A stretch of 64,000 bases of DNA from CALBPI01 sp038531945 (GCA_038531945.1 JBCBBH010000002.1:124001-188000); one strand, 5' to 3'. Shown: positions 53,879-62,785, numbered from the stretch's first letter. Translations and numbers: made by a program. Notes: generated by a model not told the origin, from the sequence alone.

Positions 53879-54559
53879 CTATTGGCTAGGTCCTCGCATC
53901 TCCAATGATTGGCGTTTAGCCTTGCGTCGCAAGGGTTTGAGGCGTGTGTTCTTCTTTCTTGAAAAGCGCCTTCTGTCGTAAACCGCTCGTTCGGTGACGA
54001 CAATATCGAGTGTTTGATCCCAAGGTTTCGAAGCGATCGCGTGACACTTTTGAACGTCGAATGCTGCGCCGATATAAATCAAACCACGTTGCTTTCGTAA
54101 CTTCGCAATCGCACGATCGTAGTAACCGCCGCCCACGCCTGTTCGGTGATTGCATGCGTCAAATGCGCTTAATGGCGCGATAACTTGATCGATCGTCGCG
54201 CGTGCGATTCGGCTTTGGTATCGGTCGAGAATACGCGGTTCGCGAATGTTATATCGATTTCGCCGAACGGCATGTCGGGCACTGATGGTTCTCCAACGCA
54301 ATTGCCTATGAGGTTCAATCACGGGCGCGAAGACTTCGCGTCGTTGAGATGTCAGTAAGCCAATCAACCCTGACAGATTCGCTTCATCGTGGTTTGCGAG
54401 GTAAACAGCGACCGGTCCGCCATACCGGTCGAGGATCTTGGATAATCGGTAGGAGATCTTTAACGAATGTGAGTGTCGCTCATGCGTCGTGAGCGATCGT
54501 CGGGCGTTGAGCCCGCGTTTGCGCGCTGTCGACGGATCGATTGTGGTCGTGCGTTCCAT
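53879..54559 (-). CDS. ygfA: 5-formyltetrahydrofolate cyclo-ligase
   Basis: The enzyme converts 5-formyl-THF to 5,10-methenyl-THF. The 226-residue product has the key motif GVGGGYYDR and an N-terminal basic motif. The C terminus is extended and basic (KKNTRLKPLRRKAKR). It lies just downstream of the probable 6S RNA, the classic gammaproteobacterial arrangement. Confidence 0.9.
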   Translation of the reverse strand: MERTTTIDPSTARKRGLNARRSLTTHERHSHSLKISYRLSKILDRYGGPVAVYLANHDEANLSGLIGLLTSQRREVFAPVIEPHRQLRWRTISARHAVRRNRYNIREPRILDRYQSRIARATIDQVIAPLSAFDACNHRTGVGGGYYDRAIAKLRKQRGLIYIGAAFDVQKCHAIASKPWDQTLDIVVTERAVYDRRRFSRKKNTRLKPLRRKAKRQSLEMRGPSQ

Positions 54560-54573
54560 TCAGATCAGAAGCA

Positions 54574-54757
54574 TGCTTCCCGCTTGCGCCGTCAATGACC
54601 ATCACTCTCGAACCTGAGAGTAAGGTGGGACCAACCACGGCAGAACAGGCTTTCCGGTAAGACCGGTAGTGCGCAAATCTACCCGCAGGCACAGTCCCGA
54701 GGTTAGATAATTAGGGTCGAGAGGTTTCCAGGCCGTCGTCGAACGCCGCAGGAAGCA
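54574..54757 (-). ncRNA. ssrS: Probable 6S RNA
   Basis: The region between zapA and ygfA can fold, on the minus strand, into a long rod. TGCTTCC at the 5' end (plus 54751-54757) pairs with GGAAGCA at the 3' end (54574-54580), giving 184 nt. Further in, CTCTCGACC (54715-54723) pairs with GGTTCGAGAG (54605-54614), and GGGAC with GTCCC. 6S RNA binds sigma-70 RNA polymerase. Position zapA-ssrS-ygfA and length match E. coli; the ends are inferred from pairing. Confidence 0.72.
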
Positions 54758-54822
54758 CAGGAGGATTGTGGCACGTAATCATGCCTTGAAGCCAGTCGAT
54801 AGGACGACGGGTGTGCGCTCGT

Positions 54823-55137
54823 TCACAAATCCAGCTGTCGGGTGCTCGCTAGAGCCGCTTCCGCGCGGTCGTTCAGCGCATTGAGTCGCGTACCGAAGCT
54901 ATCTCTCAGAGATGTCTCGCTCGTCTGGGTTTTGAGCAGGTCATTCGCCATGTTGAGCGCGGCCATAACGGCAATTCGATCCAGGCCGACCACCTTGCCA
55001 CTGTCGCGAATCTCGCGCATTTGCTGATTTAAGAGTTCAGCAGCGTCCAACAGCGCAGTCCGCTCATTAACTGGACAGGACACCTGATATTCCTTTTCAA
55101 GAATTCTCACCGTTACATGGGCGTATACGTCAGACAT
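54823..55137 (-). CDS. zapA: Cell division protein ZapA
   Basis: ZapA binds and bundles FtsZ. The 104-residue product has VTVRILEKEYQVSCPVNE at the N terminus, AALNMANDLL in the coiled-coil part, and a long helical C terminus. It follows the ZapB-like gene on the same strand, with 6S RNA and ygfA downstream. Confidence 0.93.
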   Translation of the reverse strand: MSDVYAHVTVRILEKEYQVSCPVNERTALLDAAELLNQQMREIRDSGKVVGLDRIAVMAALNMANDLLKTQTSETSLRDSFGTRLNALNDRAEAALASTRQLDL

Positions 55138-55156
55138 GAGATCTCCTGCCGGCGCG

Positions 55157-55387
55157 TTAGCTGCCGCTCTCCATCGCCTTCAATCGGCCAATCATTGCTT
55201 CAACCTTGCTGCGCACAAGCTCGTTTTTCTGCAACAGTGATGCGCGTTCACTCATCAGCGACTCCTGCCGCTCGCGCAAAGACCGATTCTCTTCACGCAG
55301 CTGATCGCAGACGCGGACGATATCGTCCATACGTGCTTCCAAGCGTTTAAGCGCTTGTTCAAACTGGTTGTCGCTTTGATCACTCAC
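55157..55387 (-). CDS. ZapB-like coiled-coil protein (TIGR02449 type)
   Basis: From the GTG at 55387 the product has 76 residues and is mostly coiled coil (LKRLEARMDDIVRVCDQLREEN and after, given in part). Small coiled-coil proteins of this kind lie upstream of zapA in many gammaproteobacteria. A longer frame to 55453 exists, but its extra residues are not helical. The function is inferred from neighbourhood. Confidence 0.8.
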   Translation of the reverse strand: MSDQSDNQFEQALKRLEARMDDIVRVCDQLREENRSLRERQESLMSERASLLQKNELVRSKVEAMIGRLKAMESGS

Positions 55388-55480
55388 CCCGCGAATATAG
55401 TGACCAGCGCGAAAGTGGTCAATGGATAGGTCCAGCTGTGGACGCCTGCTCACTTGCCAGCGGGTCGACGCCGTCGCATT

Positions 55481-55489
55481 TGTTATGAT
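55481..55489 (+). promoter_or_regulatory. Possible extended -10 promoter for ygfB-pepP-ubiH
   Basis: TGTTATGAT (TG at 55481-55482, TATGAT at 55484-55489) lies 27 bp before the ygfB ATG. No clear -35 is seen. Confidence 0.35.
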
Positions 55490-55515
55490 CGCGGCTTCCC
55501 GATCGGAGTTTGTTT

Positions 55516-56097
55516 ATGTCAACGGCAGAAAACGCCTACCTGGCAATTGAGAGATTGCTCGGCGGGTGCGGTGTCGACGTTTCTGCCTCAGAGGCGGATG
55601 GTCGGTTGATGAGTCTTGCAACGATGCTGGGGCCTCAGGCTGCCGTGGTCTGGGCCGATCAGCTTGTTTCGGACTCTAGTTCGGTGGAAGCGGGCGCTGT
55701 CGGTCAACTCAAGGCCATGGGGATCGAGCGTGTCGCTGTGCTGGAGGCGGGAGAGGGGTTGCCGGTTCTTTGCTTGCCAGACGATGAAGATGATTTACGC
55801 GACCGGGTGCACGAGCTGGCGATGTGGGCCGGAGGATTTGTCAGTGGCATCGGCGAAGCCGCTGCGTTGCGCGGGCCGAAAGCGCGTGAGTTGATTGAAG
55901 CGGAGCCACTGCGGGAATTGCTGACCGATCTTGCAGAAATCTCCCGGGCGTCAATTCAGGATGATGCGCTGGATGAATCCAACGAATCCGCGTACGCAGA
56001 GCTGGTCGAGTTTCTGAGAGTCGCCGCGCAACTGGCTTACGACACATTGCTGCCGACTCGTGAACTGGACTTGACCCAGACCGACCAGGTGCACTGA
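55516..56097 (+). CDS. ygfB: YgfB / UPF0149 family protein
   Basis: The 193-residue product has DRVHELAMWAGGFVSGIG and ESAYAELVEFLRVAAQL, the conserved parts of the all-helical UPF0149 family. In Pseudomonas YgfB affects beta-lactam resistance through AmpDh3 expression; that role here is not shown. ATG 55516 follows CGGAG; a TTG at 55510 is in frame. Confidence 0.9.
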   Translation: MSTAENAYLAIERLLGGCGVDVSASEADGRLMSLATMLGPQAAVVWADQLVSDSSSVEAGAVGQLKAMGIERVAVLEAGEGLPVLCLPDDEDDLRDRVHELAMWAGGFVSGIGEAAALRGPKARELIEAEPLRELLTDLAEISRASIQDDALDESNESAYAELVEFLRVAAQLAYDTLLPTRELDLTQTDQVH

Positions 56098-56099
56098 AC

Positions 56100-57449
56100 G
56101 TGATTCGGGTTCCAAGATGTTTGAAGCCGGCCCCGCGGGAGTACGCCCGACGGCGAAAGCAGCTAATGAGAATGATGGGCGCTGACAGTATCGCGATTCT
56201 TCCTGCAGCGCCCGTGCGGATTCGTTCGCGCGACGTGAGTCACCGGTACCGGCAAGACTCTGATTTTTACTATCTAACCGGTTTTCACGAGCCCGAGTCT
56301 GTGGCTGTACTGATTCCCGGACGGCCGCAGGGCGAATTCATTGTTTTCTGCCAGGAGCAGGATCCCGATGATGCTGTATGGCATGGAGAGCGCGCTGGAC
56401 CCGAAGGCGCCGTTGCGGGTTTCGGTGCGGATGATGCTTTTCCGATTTCAGACATTAACGACATTCTTCCGGGTCTCATGGAGAATGCGAAGCGGGTCTA
56501 CTACAACATGGGGCGCGATGCCGACTTCGATGCCCACGTTCATGAGTGGGTGGGTGTGTTACGCGGTCGCAATATCAAAGGCGTGGATGCGCCGCATGAA
56601 TTTGTCGCGCTCGATCATTACCTCCATGACATGAGGTTATATAAGTCACGCGCGGAGATTAGCCGGCTCCGGCGCTCGGCCAAGATCGCTGTGTCGGCGC
56701 ACTTACGCGCCATGCAAGCCGTGCGCCCCGGCATGACTGAATTTGAACTGGAAGCAGAGTACCTGCACGAGTTTCGTCGATTCGATGCCGAACCTTCGTA
56801 TCCGCCGATCGTTGGCGGCGGAGCGAACGGTTGTGTTTTGCATTACACCCAGAACACGGCGCGTCTTGAGGATGGCGACCTCGTGCTGGTCGATGCGGGC
56901 TGCGAGGCCAGTATGTATGCCTCTGACATCACCCGTACCTATCCTGTGAATGGTCGGTTCTCGGCGGCACAGCGCGAGCTCTACGAGGTGGTTCTCGAAG
57001 CGCAGGAGGCAGCAATCGAAAAAACTCGGGCAGGTAATCACTGGAACGCACCGCATGAGGCGGCGGTCCGATCGATTACCAAAGGGCTGCGCTCCTTGGG
57101 GTTACTCAGTGGCAATCTCAGAACGTTGATTCGCCAGGAAGCCTACCGACCGTTCTTTATGCACCGCACGGGACATTGGCTGGGTATTGACGTTCATGAT
57201 GTGGGTGACTACAAGATCGACGATGCGTGGCGGTTGTTGGAGCCCGGAATGGTGACCACGGTTGAGCCGGGAGTCTATGTAGGTGCTGATGCGGCGGTCG
57301 ATTCGCGATGGCGCGGCATCGGAATCCGAATTGAGGACGATGTGCTGGTTACCAAAGATGCACCGGACGTACTGACTCGAGGCCTACCGAAAACGGTTGC
57401 GGAAATCGAGCAGTGGATGGCCGTCGACAAACAGGTGGCTGCGGCGTGA
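56100..57449 (+). CDS. pepP: Xaa-Pro aminopeptidase PepP
   Basis: PepP removes N-terminal residues before proline. The 449-residue protein has an N-terminal domain (DSDFYYLTGFHEPESVAVL) and a C-terminal pita-bread metallopeptidase fold with metal ligands in VDAGCEASMYASDITRTYP, HRTGHWLGIDVHDVG, TVEPGVYVG and RIEDDVLVT. GTG start. It overlaps or abuts ubiH. Confidence 0.95.
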   Translation: MIRVPRCLKPAPREYARRRKQLMRMMGADSIAILPAAPVRIRSRDVSHRYRQDSDFYYLTGFHEPESVAVLIPGRPQGEFIVFCQEQDPDDAVWHGERAGPEGAVAGFGADDAFPISDINDILPGLMENAKRVYYNMGRDADFDAHVHEWVGVLRGRNIKGVDAPHEFVALDHYLHDMRLYKSRAEISRLRRSAKIAVSAHLRAMQAVRPGMTEFELEAEYLHEFRRFDAEPSYPPIVGGGANGCVLHYTQNTARLEDGDLVLVDAGCEASMYASDITRTYPVNGRFSAAQRELYEVVLEAQEAAIEKTRAGNHWNAPHEAAVRSITKGLRSLGLLSGNLRTLIRQEAYRPFFMHRTGHWLGIDVHDVGDYKIDDAWRLLEPGMVTTVEPGVYVGADAAVDSRWRGIGIRIEDDVLVTKDAPDVLTRGLPKTVAEIEQWMAVDKQVAAA

Positions 57450-58663
57450 TGCCAGCGCGGTCCCGGTCGGTCGTCGTTGCTGGCGGTGGAATTGTCGGCC
57501 TTGCCGCGGCAGCGGTCATACGCCGGTCGGCACCGCGGGTCCATGTGGTCGTCGTGGACCCCAAAATTGATGGCATCGAGATCCCGGAAGCGATTGGACA
57601 ACGCGTGATTGCTTTAACGCCGGCTTCGATTAACGTGTTTGAACAGCTCGCTGTTCTGCCGACGATGCCGGATTTTGCGCTCACGCCCTACCACAGGATG
57701 CGCGTGTGGGACGCCGGAGTATCGGCTGGCGAAGGCATCGAGTTCGCGTCGCACCTTCAAGGTATGGACAACCTCGGTGCCATCGCTGACGTTGCCTCGT
57801 TACAAGCTGCGCTATATCAAGCCTTGTTGCTCGATGATGCTGTGACATTTCGGCAGGCGGAGATCGTGGGGCTCGAGTCTCGATCCGGCTCTGTTGTGAC
57901 GGCGCTTTCCGACAATGAGCGAATCGAGTCGAGTCTTGTCGTTGGCGCTGACGGTCGGAATAGCAAAGTGCGTGACTGTCTCGGTTCGGACCTGCGGCGT
58001 TGGTCGCATCACCAATGCGCGGTAGTGGCTACGTTAGAGGCTGAACTGGATCATCAGTCGACCGCGCTGCAACGGTTTTTGCCGACCGGCCCCCTCGCGT
58101 TGCTACCACTGCAGGCGTCACAGGTATCGCTGGTTTGGTCAACCACCACCGAGCATGCGCGCGAGTTGGTCTCCATGCCGCCCGACCGGTTCTCGGATGC
58201 AGTCAGTGAGGCAAGCGACCGCGTGCTTGGTCGATTGCAGGCGACCTCTCGCGTTGTGAGTTTCAAGTTGGAGAGCGCCTACGTGACCAATCCCATCGGA
58301 CCGCGAGCCGTATTGATCGGCGATGCGGCGCATGCGATCCATCCCTTGGCGGGCCAGGGCGCGAATCTCGGGTTCTCGGATGCGGTTGCGCTGGCGGGCG
58401 TCATCGCCGATGCGGTGGACGAGCAGGCAGACTTTGGCGACCCACCCTGGTTGCGTCGCTATCGACGAATGCGTCGCAGCGACAACCTGACGACGTTGTT
58501 TGGTCTCGATTTCGTCAACCGTTTGTTCGCTCGTGAAACGGGTGTTTTGGCCGATTTGCGCCGACGCGGCATGCGGTGGTTTGGGCAAAGCCAAATAGCC
58601 CGACAACTTGCGATCAGTCACGCGAGTGCCATGCGCGGGGCTGACCCATTGAGACAACCATGA
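57449..58663 (+). CDS. ubiH: UbiH/UbiF-family FAD-dependent ubiquinone hydroxylase
   Basis: A flavoprotein that hydroxylates the ring of ubiquinone precursors with O2. The 404-residue product has the FAD motif VVVAGGGIVGLAAAAVI, LVVGADGRNSKVRD, and GDAAHAIHPLAGQGANLGF. Position after ygfB-pepP identifies it as UbiH. The ATG at 57449 overlaps the pepP stop; a GTG at 57446 is also possible. Its stop overlaps the next gene. Confidence 0.92.
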   Translation: MPARSRSVVVAGGGIVGLAAAAVIRRSAPRVHVVVVDPKIDGIEIPEAIGQRVIALTPASINVFEQLAVLPTMPDFALTPYHRMRVWDAGVSAGEGIEFASHLQGMDNLGAIADVASLQAALYQALLLDDAVTFRQAEIVGLESRSGSVVTALSDNERIESSLVVGADGRNSKVRDCLGSDLRRWSHHQCAVVATLEAELDHQSTALQRFLPTGPLALLPLQASQVSLVWSTTTEHARELVSMPPDRFSDAVSEASDRVLGRLQATSRVVSFKLESAYVTNPIGPRAVLIGDAAHAIHPLAGQGANLGFSDAVALAGVIADAVDEQADFGDPPWLRRYRRMRRSDNLTTLFGLDFVNRLFARETGVLADLRRRGMRWFGQSQIARQLAISHASAMRGADPLRQP

Positions 58664-60183
58664 ACAACCGATCTGTGCACGTCATCGCTTTTCTGTGCGC
58701 CGTCTCAGGTCTCGCTCTGTTTTTTTACAAAGCGTACCGATTAGGCTTTCCGTTGACCGCCGACACGGATCGGACCGTGTGGACGATCGAGGCGTCACTC
58801 AGATTCGATGCGAGGCCCGGTCCCATCAAGGCAGAGCTGAAGGTCCCTGCGCTGACGAGTGGTTTCACGACGCTTTCGGAAAACTCCGTGTCGGGCGGCT
58901 ACGGTTTCAACCTGGACTATGCCGACGGTGGGCGCCTCGCTCGATGGGCTGTGCGCAGCGCAGATGGTGAACAGCGGTTGTATTACCGCGTCGTCGTCTA
59001 TGCCGACCCGTCGGTTGAAGAAGTCGACACCACGCCGCCGTTTCCGGATATACCGGCACTGGACGAACCGTTGCGCACTGCAGCGGTGGTGTTGATGGAG
59101 GAGGTGCGTGAACAGTCTGCAGACACCGATACGTTGGTCGCAGAGTTGTTGACGCGCGTCAATGACCCAACCCCAGGACCCAATGTGGAACTTCTGTTCG
59201 ATGGACTGTCCGGATCGCTGCGTCGGACACAACGTCTAATTGAACTGTTGGCGTTTGCGCGTGTTCCGGCGAGGCCACTGCGCGGAGTGTTGTTGGCTGA
59301 CGAGCAACGCCATGCGCCCGTTCGGACGTATCTCGAAGTGCACAACGGAGTGAATTGGTCAGTCTACAACCCGCGCACGGCTCGGCTTGGACTTCCCAGT
59401 AACTTCTATCCGTGGTGGCGTGGTGTGGATGCACTCGCTGACGTGCAGGGGGGTAATGCCCTTGATTTGAATTTCGCCGTGCGCCGCAGTCAGGTCGACA
59501 GCCTCGATGTTGTCGCCCAGCGCAGCGTTGCCCAGGGCTCCATCGCACTCGATTTCTCGTTGTTTGGTCTACCGATCCAGACGCAGGCGGTTTACGCGGT
59601 GTTGCTGATGGTGCCGATCGGTGCCTTGGTTATGGTCGTCTTGCGCAACTTTGTCGGGCTGCAGACGTTCGGAACGTTCATGCCGGTGTTGATTGCGATC
59701 GCATTTCGCGAGACGGATTTGCTCGCCGGTGTCGTGTTGTTCTCGTTGCTGACCAGTCTTGGGTTGGCTATTCGCTTCGGTTTGGAAAAGCTTCGGTTGC
59801 TGCTCGTGCCTCGACTGACCGCGGTGTTGATCATCGTTGTGATACTGATGCTGGTGATCAGCATCCTCGCGCATCGGCTCGGACTGGAAACCGGTCTGTC
59901 CGTTGCGCTGTTCCCGATGGTCATCATCGCGATGACGATCGAGCGCATGTCGGTTATCTGGGAGGAGCGCGGAGCGGCCGACGCCATCAAGGCCGGGGTC
60001 GGTAGTTTGACGGTTGCAGCCTTCGCGTATCTCGTCATGGGTATCGACGCGCTGGAGCACCTGATTTTTACATTCCCTGAGCTCCTGCTGGTCGTGTTGG
60101 CGATTGTGCTGTTGTCCGGGCGTTACACCGGATATCGCTTACTGGAGCTGCCGAGATTTGCCGCGCTGGAGAAATCTCGCTAA
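58660..60183 (+). CDS. Inactive transglutaminase fused to seven transmembrane helices
   Basis: The 507-residue product has an N-terminal membrane helix, a periplasmic inactive-transglutaminase domain (about 40-280), and a seven-helix C-terminal membrane domain (about 300-495; GLQTFGTFMPVLIAIAFRETDL is typical). The architecture matches the 7TM-transglutaminase family always found beside a RimK-like ATP-grasp gene. It overlaps ubiH (ATGA) and the ATP-grasp gene (TAATG). In many genomes a RimB-like protease is the third member; none is seen here. Biological role unknown. Confidence 0.86.
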   Translation: MNNRSVHVIAFLCAVSGLALFFYKAYRLGFPLTADTDRTVWTIEASLRFDARPGPIKAELKVPALTSGFTTLSENSVSGGYGFNLDYADGGRLARWAVRSADGEQRLYYRVVVYADPSVEEVDTTPPFPDIPALDEPLRTAAVVLMEEVREQSADTDTLVAELLTRVNDPTPGPNVELLFDGLSGSLRRTQRLIELLAFARVPARPLRGVLLADEQRHAPVRTYLEVHNGVNWSVYNPRTARLGLPSNFYPWWRGVDALADVQGGNALDLNFAVRRSQVDSLDVVAQRSVAQGSIALDFSLFGLPIQTQAVYAVLLMVPIGALVMVVLRNFVGLQTFGTFMPVLIAIAFRETDLLAGVVLFSLLTSLGLAIRFGLEKLRLLLVPRLTAVLIIVVILMLVISILAHRLGLETGLSVALFPMVIIAMTIERMSVIWEERGAADAIKAGVGSLTVAAFAYLVMGIDALEHLIFTFPELLLVVLAIVLLSGRYTGYRLLELPRFAALEKSR

Positions 60184-61166
60184 TGCGATTGTGGGGCTTC
60201 GCATTGAATCGAGCGGGCGTGCTTGGCATCAATGAGCGCAATGCCGGCTACATCATGCCGCTCAACCCGCGACGGCTCTACCCGAGGGTCGATGACAAGG
60301 TTCGCACAAAGGCTCTGGCTCGCGAGGCGGGCATGGCGGTGCCCGAGTTGTACTTTGTCGCAAGAAGTCAGGCGGATGCGCTGCGCCTGCCTGATGCGCT
60401 GTCCGCGCACGCCAGTTTTGTCGTGAAACCGGCGAATGGCAGTGGTGGCGATGGCATCCTCGTTGTTGACGGTCGCTACGGCGAACACTACCGATTGATT
60501 AGCGGCGACTTAATGAGTGAGACCGCGCTCCTGCATCACGTTTCGAATATTGTCTCTGGTCAATACAGCTTGACCGGTGGCGCCGATTCAGCGCTTGTCG
60601 AGTACCGAGTACAGTTCGATCAGGTGTTCGATGCAATTAGTTTTCAGGGCGTACCCGACGTTCGCATCATCGTTTACCGTGGCTATCCGGCCATGGCCAT
60701 GGTCCGTTTACCAACCCGCAGCTCGGGTGGAAAAGCTAACCTGCACCAGGGTGCCGTAGGTGCTGGTGTGGATATCGCATCCGGTCTTACGCTGGGTGCT
60801 GTTAGCGGCAATGATCGCGTGACAATGCATCCGGATACGCTAAACGAGATCGACGGCAATCAAGTGCCGCACTGGGACAAGCTGTTGGAAATCGCAGCTC
60901 TGGGTTATGACGTTTCCGAGCTGGGGTACCTTGGCGTCGATATGGTCATTGACCGTGACTTAGGACCGCTGATGTTGGAAATGAACGCGCGCCCGGGCTT
61001 GAATATACAGATCGCGAATGGCGCAGGTCTAAAACCGCGATTCGCGGCCATCGACCAACACCTTTCATCCAATCCATTCGATGCAGACCCCGCCTCACGC
61101 GCGGCGGTCAGTCGCGAGCTCATACAACGCCTGGTCGCACCTGCTTCCGTATCCATGATGGGCTGA
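60183..61166 (+). CDS. RimK-like ATP-grasp ligase linked to the 7TM-transglutaminase protein
   Basis: The 327-residue protein belongs to the alpha-L-glutamate-ligase-like ATP-grasp family. Visible parts are FVVKPANGSGGDGILVV (ATP-binding loop), a DVRIIVYRGYPAMAMVRLP strand pair, GVDMVIDRDLGPLMLEMNARPG (metal-binding Glu/Asn). Family members are thought to form peptide-like bonds onto an unknown substrate. It starts on the last base of the preceding gene. The 3' end overlaps phhA by 47 bp on the opposite strand. Confidence 0.88.
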   Translation: MRLWGFALNRAGVLGINERNAGYIMPLNPRRLYPRVDDKVRTKALAREAGMAVPELYFVARSQADALRLPDALSAHASFVVKPANGSGGDGILVVDGRYGEHYRLISGDLMSETALLHHVSNIVSGQYSLTGGADSALVEYRVQFDQVFDAISFQGVPDVRIIVYRGYPAMAMVRLPTRSSGGKANLHQGAVGAGVDIASGLTLGAVSGNDRVTMHPDTLNEIDGNQVPHWDKLLEIAALGYDVSELGYLGVDMVIDRDLGPLMLEMNARPGLNIQIANGAGLKPRFAAIDQHLSSNPFDADPASRAAVSRELIQRLVAPASVSMMG

Positions 61167-61938
61167 AATCGCCAAGTTCGTTGGCTCGCCGCATCAGGGC
61201 GGACAAGTCCGTATATGCCAGTTCGAAAAGCGTGTCAAAATCTTCGACCACGTAGTAGATGTCTTGGAACGTGTCGATCCGAAATGGCGTTCGCAAGACG
61301 TCCAGTACGTCGAATGCCCGTCGTTCCGGTCGATCGCTCTCGACCGCGTATGTCAATTCGCCCGGAGATGAGCAAATACCCGCGCCATAAGCGCGTACAC
61401 CGGTGTCTGATTGAACGAGTCCAAACTCGGTAGTGAACCAATACAGTCGAGCTAGCAATTCGCGCTCACGTTCGCCCGCTTTCAGGCCGGCAATGCCGTA
61501 GGCATGAGTAAACTGTGCAAAACGGTCGTCGGTCAGATGCGGCGCGTGCCCGAACAACTCATGGAAGATGTCAGGCTCCTCCAGATAGTCGAGATCTTCC
61601 GGACGTCGAATAAACGACGCAGCAGGGAATTGCTTCTCGGCTAGCAGCGCAAAAAACTCGTCGGCGGGAATGATCGCGGGGACTGGCGTCACGCTCCATC
61701 CAGTCATTGCGCGCAGGGTGTTGGAGATGTCCGCGCATTGCGGAATTTCGTCATGCTTGAATCTGAGCGTTGCGCTCGCGTCGATGAAGGCCTGGCAAGC
61801 CCGACCGGGCAACAACTTCTGTTGGCGCTCGATCAGCCGCTGCCAGACTGAGTGCTCTTCCTGCGTGTAGGGGATGTATCCGTCATCGGATGGCGTATGG
61901 GCGACGTAGTTCGCTGTCGATTCGCTGTTTAGTTTCAT
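61120..61938 (-). CDS. phhA: Phenylalanine-4-hydroxylase
   Basis: PhhA converts phenylalanine to tyrosine with tetrahydrobiopterin and O2. The 272-residue bacterial single-domain form has the iron ligands His126 and His131 in DIFHELFGH and Glu171 in TTEFG. It is divergent from the Lrp-type regulator, which may control it. The companion dehydratase gene (phhB) is not adjacent. Confidence 0.95.
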   Translation of the reverse strand: MKLNSESTANYVAHTPSDDGYIPYTQEEHSVWQRLIERQQKLLPGRACQAFIDASATLRFKHDEIPQCADISNTLRAMTGWSVTPVPAIIPADEFFALLAEKQFPAASFIRRPEDLDYLEEPDIFHELFGHAPHLTDDRFAQFTHAYGIAGLKAGERERELLARLYWFTTEFGLVQSDTGVRAYGAGICSSPGELTYAVESDRPERRAFDVLDVLRTPFRIDTFQDIYYVVEDFDTLFELAYTDLSALMRRANELGDFSPSWIRKQVRPGVV

Positions 61939-62048
61939 GTCAACACTATACGGTGTCCAAGCCCCAAGAAGATTGCCAAAAGTGGCGCAACATGAGAGTT
62001 TTGCGCAATATTTCTGCCATTTTTGGCGATATAGAGATCAAATACACC
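61939..62048. promoter_or_regulatory. phhA / Lrp-type regulator divergent promoter region
   Basis: 110 bp separate the two divergent starts. The stretch is AT-richer than its surroundings (ATATTTCTGCCATTTTTGG, ATATAGAGATCAAATACACC), as expected for an Lrp/AsnC-bound promoter. No exact operator can be fixed by eye. Confidence 0.4.
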
Positions 62049-62504
62049 ATGGATTCGTACGATCGTAAAATTCTTGCTGCACTGCAGCGTGATGCGCGAG
62101 TCTCGAATCAGCGCCTGGCTGAATCGGTCGGCCTGTCTGCATCTCCATGCCTTCGACGCGTGCAGAAACTTGAGAAAAAAGGGCTGATTCGCGACCGGGT
62201 TACGTTGCTTGATCGCAAGGCACTCGGCTTGCATATCCTCGCGTTTGTGCATGTGTCGCTGGAGGATCATCTGCCGCAGACACTGCAAAAGTTCGACGGC
62301 GTGGTGTCGGACTGCGATCAGATTCTTGAGTGCCACGCGCTGAGCGGACAGTACGACTATCTGTTAAAAGTTGTCGCGCGCGATATGGCGGATTTCGAAC
62401 AATTTCTAACGCATGAGTTGCTGGCAGGGCGCGGTGTGGCGTCGGCCAACACCAGTTTTGTGATTAACGAACGCAAAGACTCCACCGTATTGCCTCTAGA
62501 CTAG
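62049..62504 (+). CDS. Lrp/AsnC family transcription regulator
   Basis: The 151-residue product has an N-terminal helix-turn-helix (DRKILAALQRDARVSNQRLAESVGLSASPC, in parts) and a C-terminal amino-acid-sensing RAM domain (ILECHALSGQYDYLLKVVARD). ATG 62049 gives the normal length; the longer frame lies in the divergent promoter. Likely an amino-acid-responsive regulator of phhA; glycine genes downstream have their own riboswitch. Confidence 0.93.
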   Translation: MDSYDRKILAALQRDARVSNQRLAESVGLSASPCLRRVQKLEKKGLIRDRVTLLDRKALGLHILAFVHVSLEDHLPQTLQKFDGVVSDCDQILECHALSGQYDYLLKVVARDMADFEQFLTHELLAGRGVASANTSFVINERKDSTVLPLD

Positions 62505-62533
62505 CGTCGCTGGAATTCACTTCCACCTGCCGC

Positions 62534-62539
62534 TATGAT
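62534..62539 (+). promoter_or_regulatory. Possible -10 box before the glycine riboswitch
   Basis: TATGAT at 62534-62539 lies 17 bp before the first aptamer. A weak -35 (CTGGAA, 62510-62515) is 18 bp upstream. Confidence 0.3.
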
Positions 62540-62555
62540 CTCGGCTCGATCCAGC

Positions 62556-62776
62556 GATGCTGCGGGAGAGTGTCGGCATCGCCGACCACCGAAGGCGCAA
62601 CCCGCCCGGAAACGCTCAGGTCAACGGACTGCAGCATCTGATCGACTCTGGAGAGCGGCAGCGCATCTGCCCACCGAAGGGGACCCCAGCCTCGCGCTGC
62701 GGCAGATCTCTCAGGTCACCGGACAGAGCGGGCACGACCGTGGTGCTTTACGGTCAGCTGCTACGTCTGCCCGGAG
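62556..62776 (+). ncRNA. Tandem glycine riboswitch controlling gcvT
   Basis: Two aptamers are clear. Aptamer I runs 62556-62638, closed by GATGCTGC/GCAGCATC, with CGGGAGAG, CCGAAGG and CTCAGG. Aptamer II runs 62646-62728, closed by CTCTG/CAGAG, with GGAGAG, CCGAAGG and CTCAGGTCACCGGACAGAG. Downstream, CGGGCA (62729-62734) can pair with TGCCCG (62768-62773), overlapping the gcvT ribosome site CGGAG, with GACCGT/ACGGTC (62736-62741/62750-62755) inside. Glycine binding to such tandem aptamers usually turns on the cleavage system; control of translation is inferred from the hairpin. Confidence 0.93.
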
Positions 62777-62785
62777 TGTTTGTTG

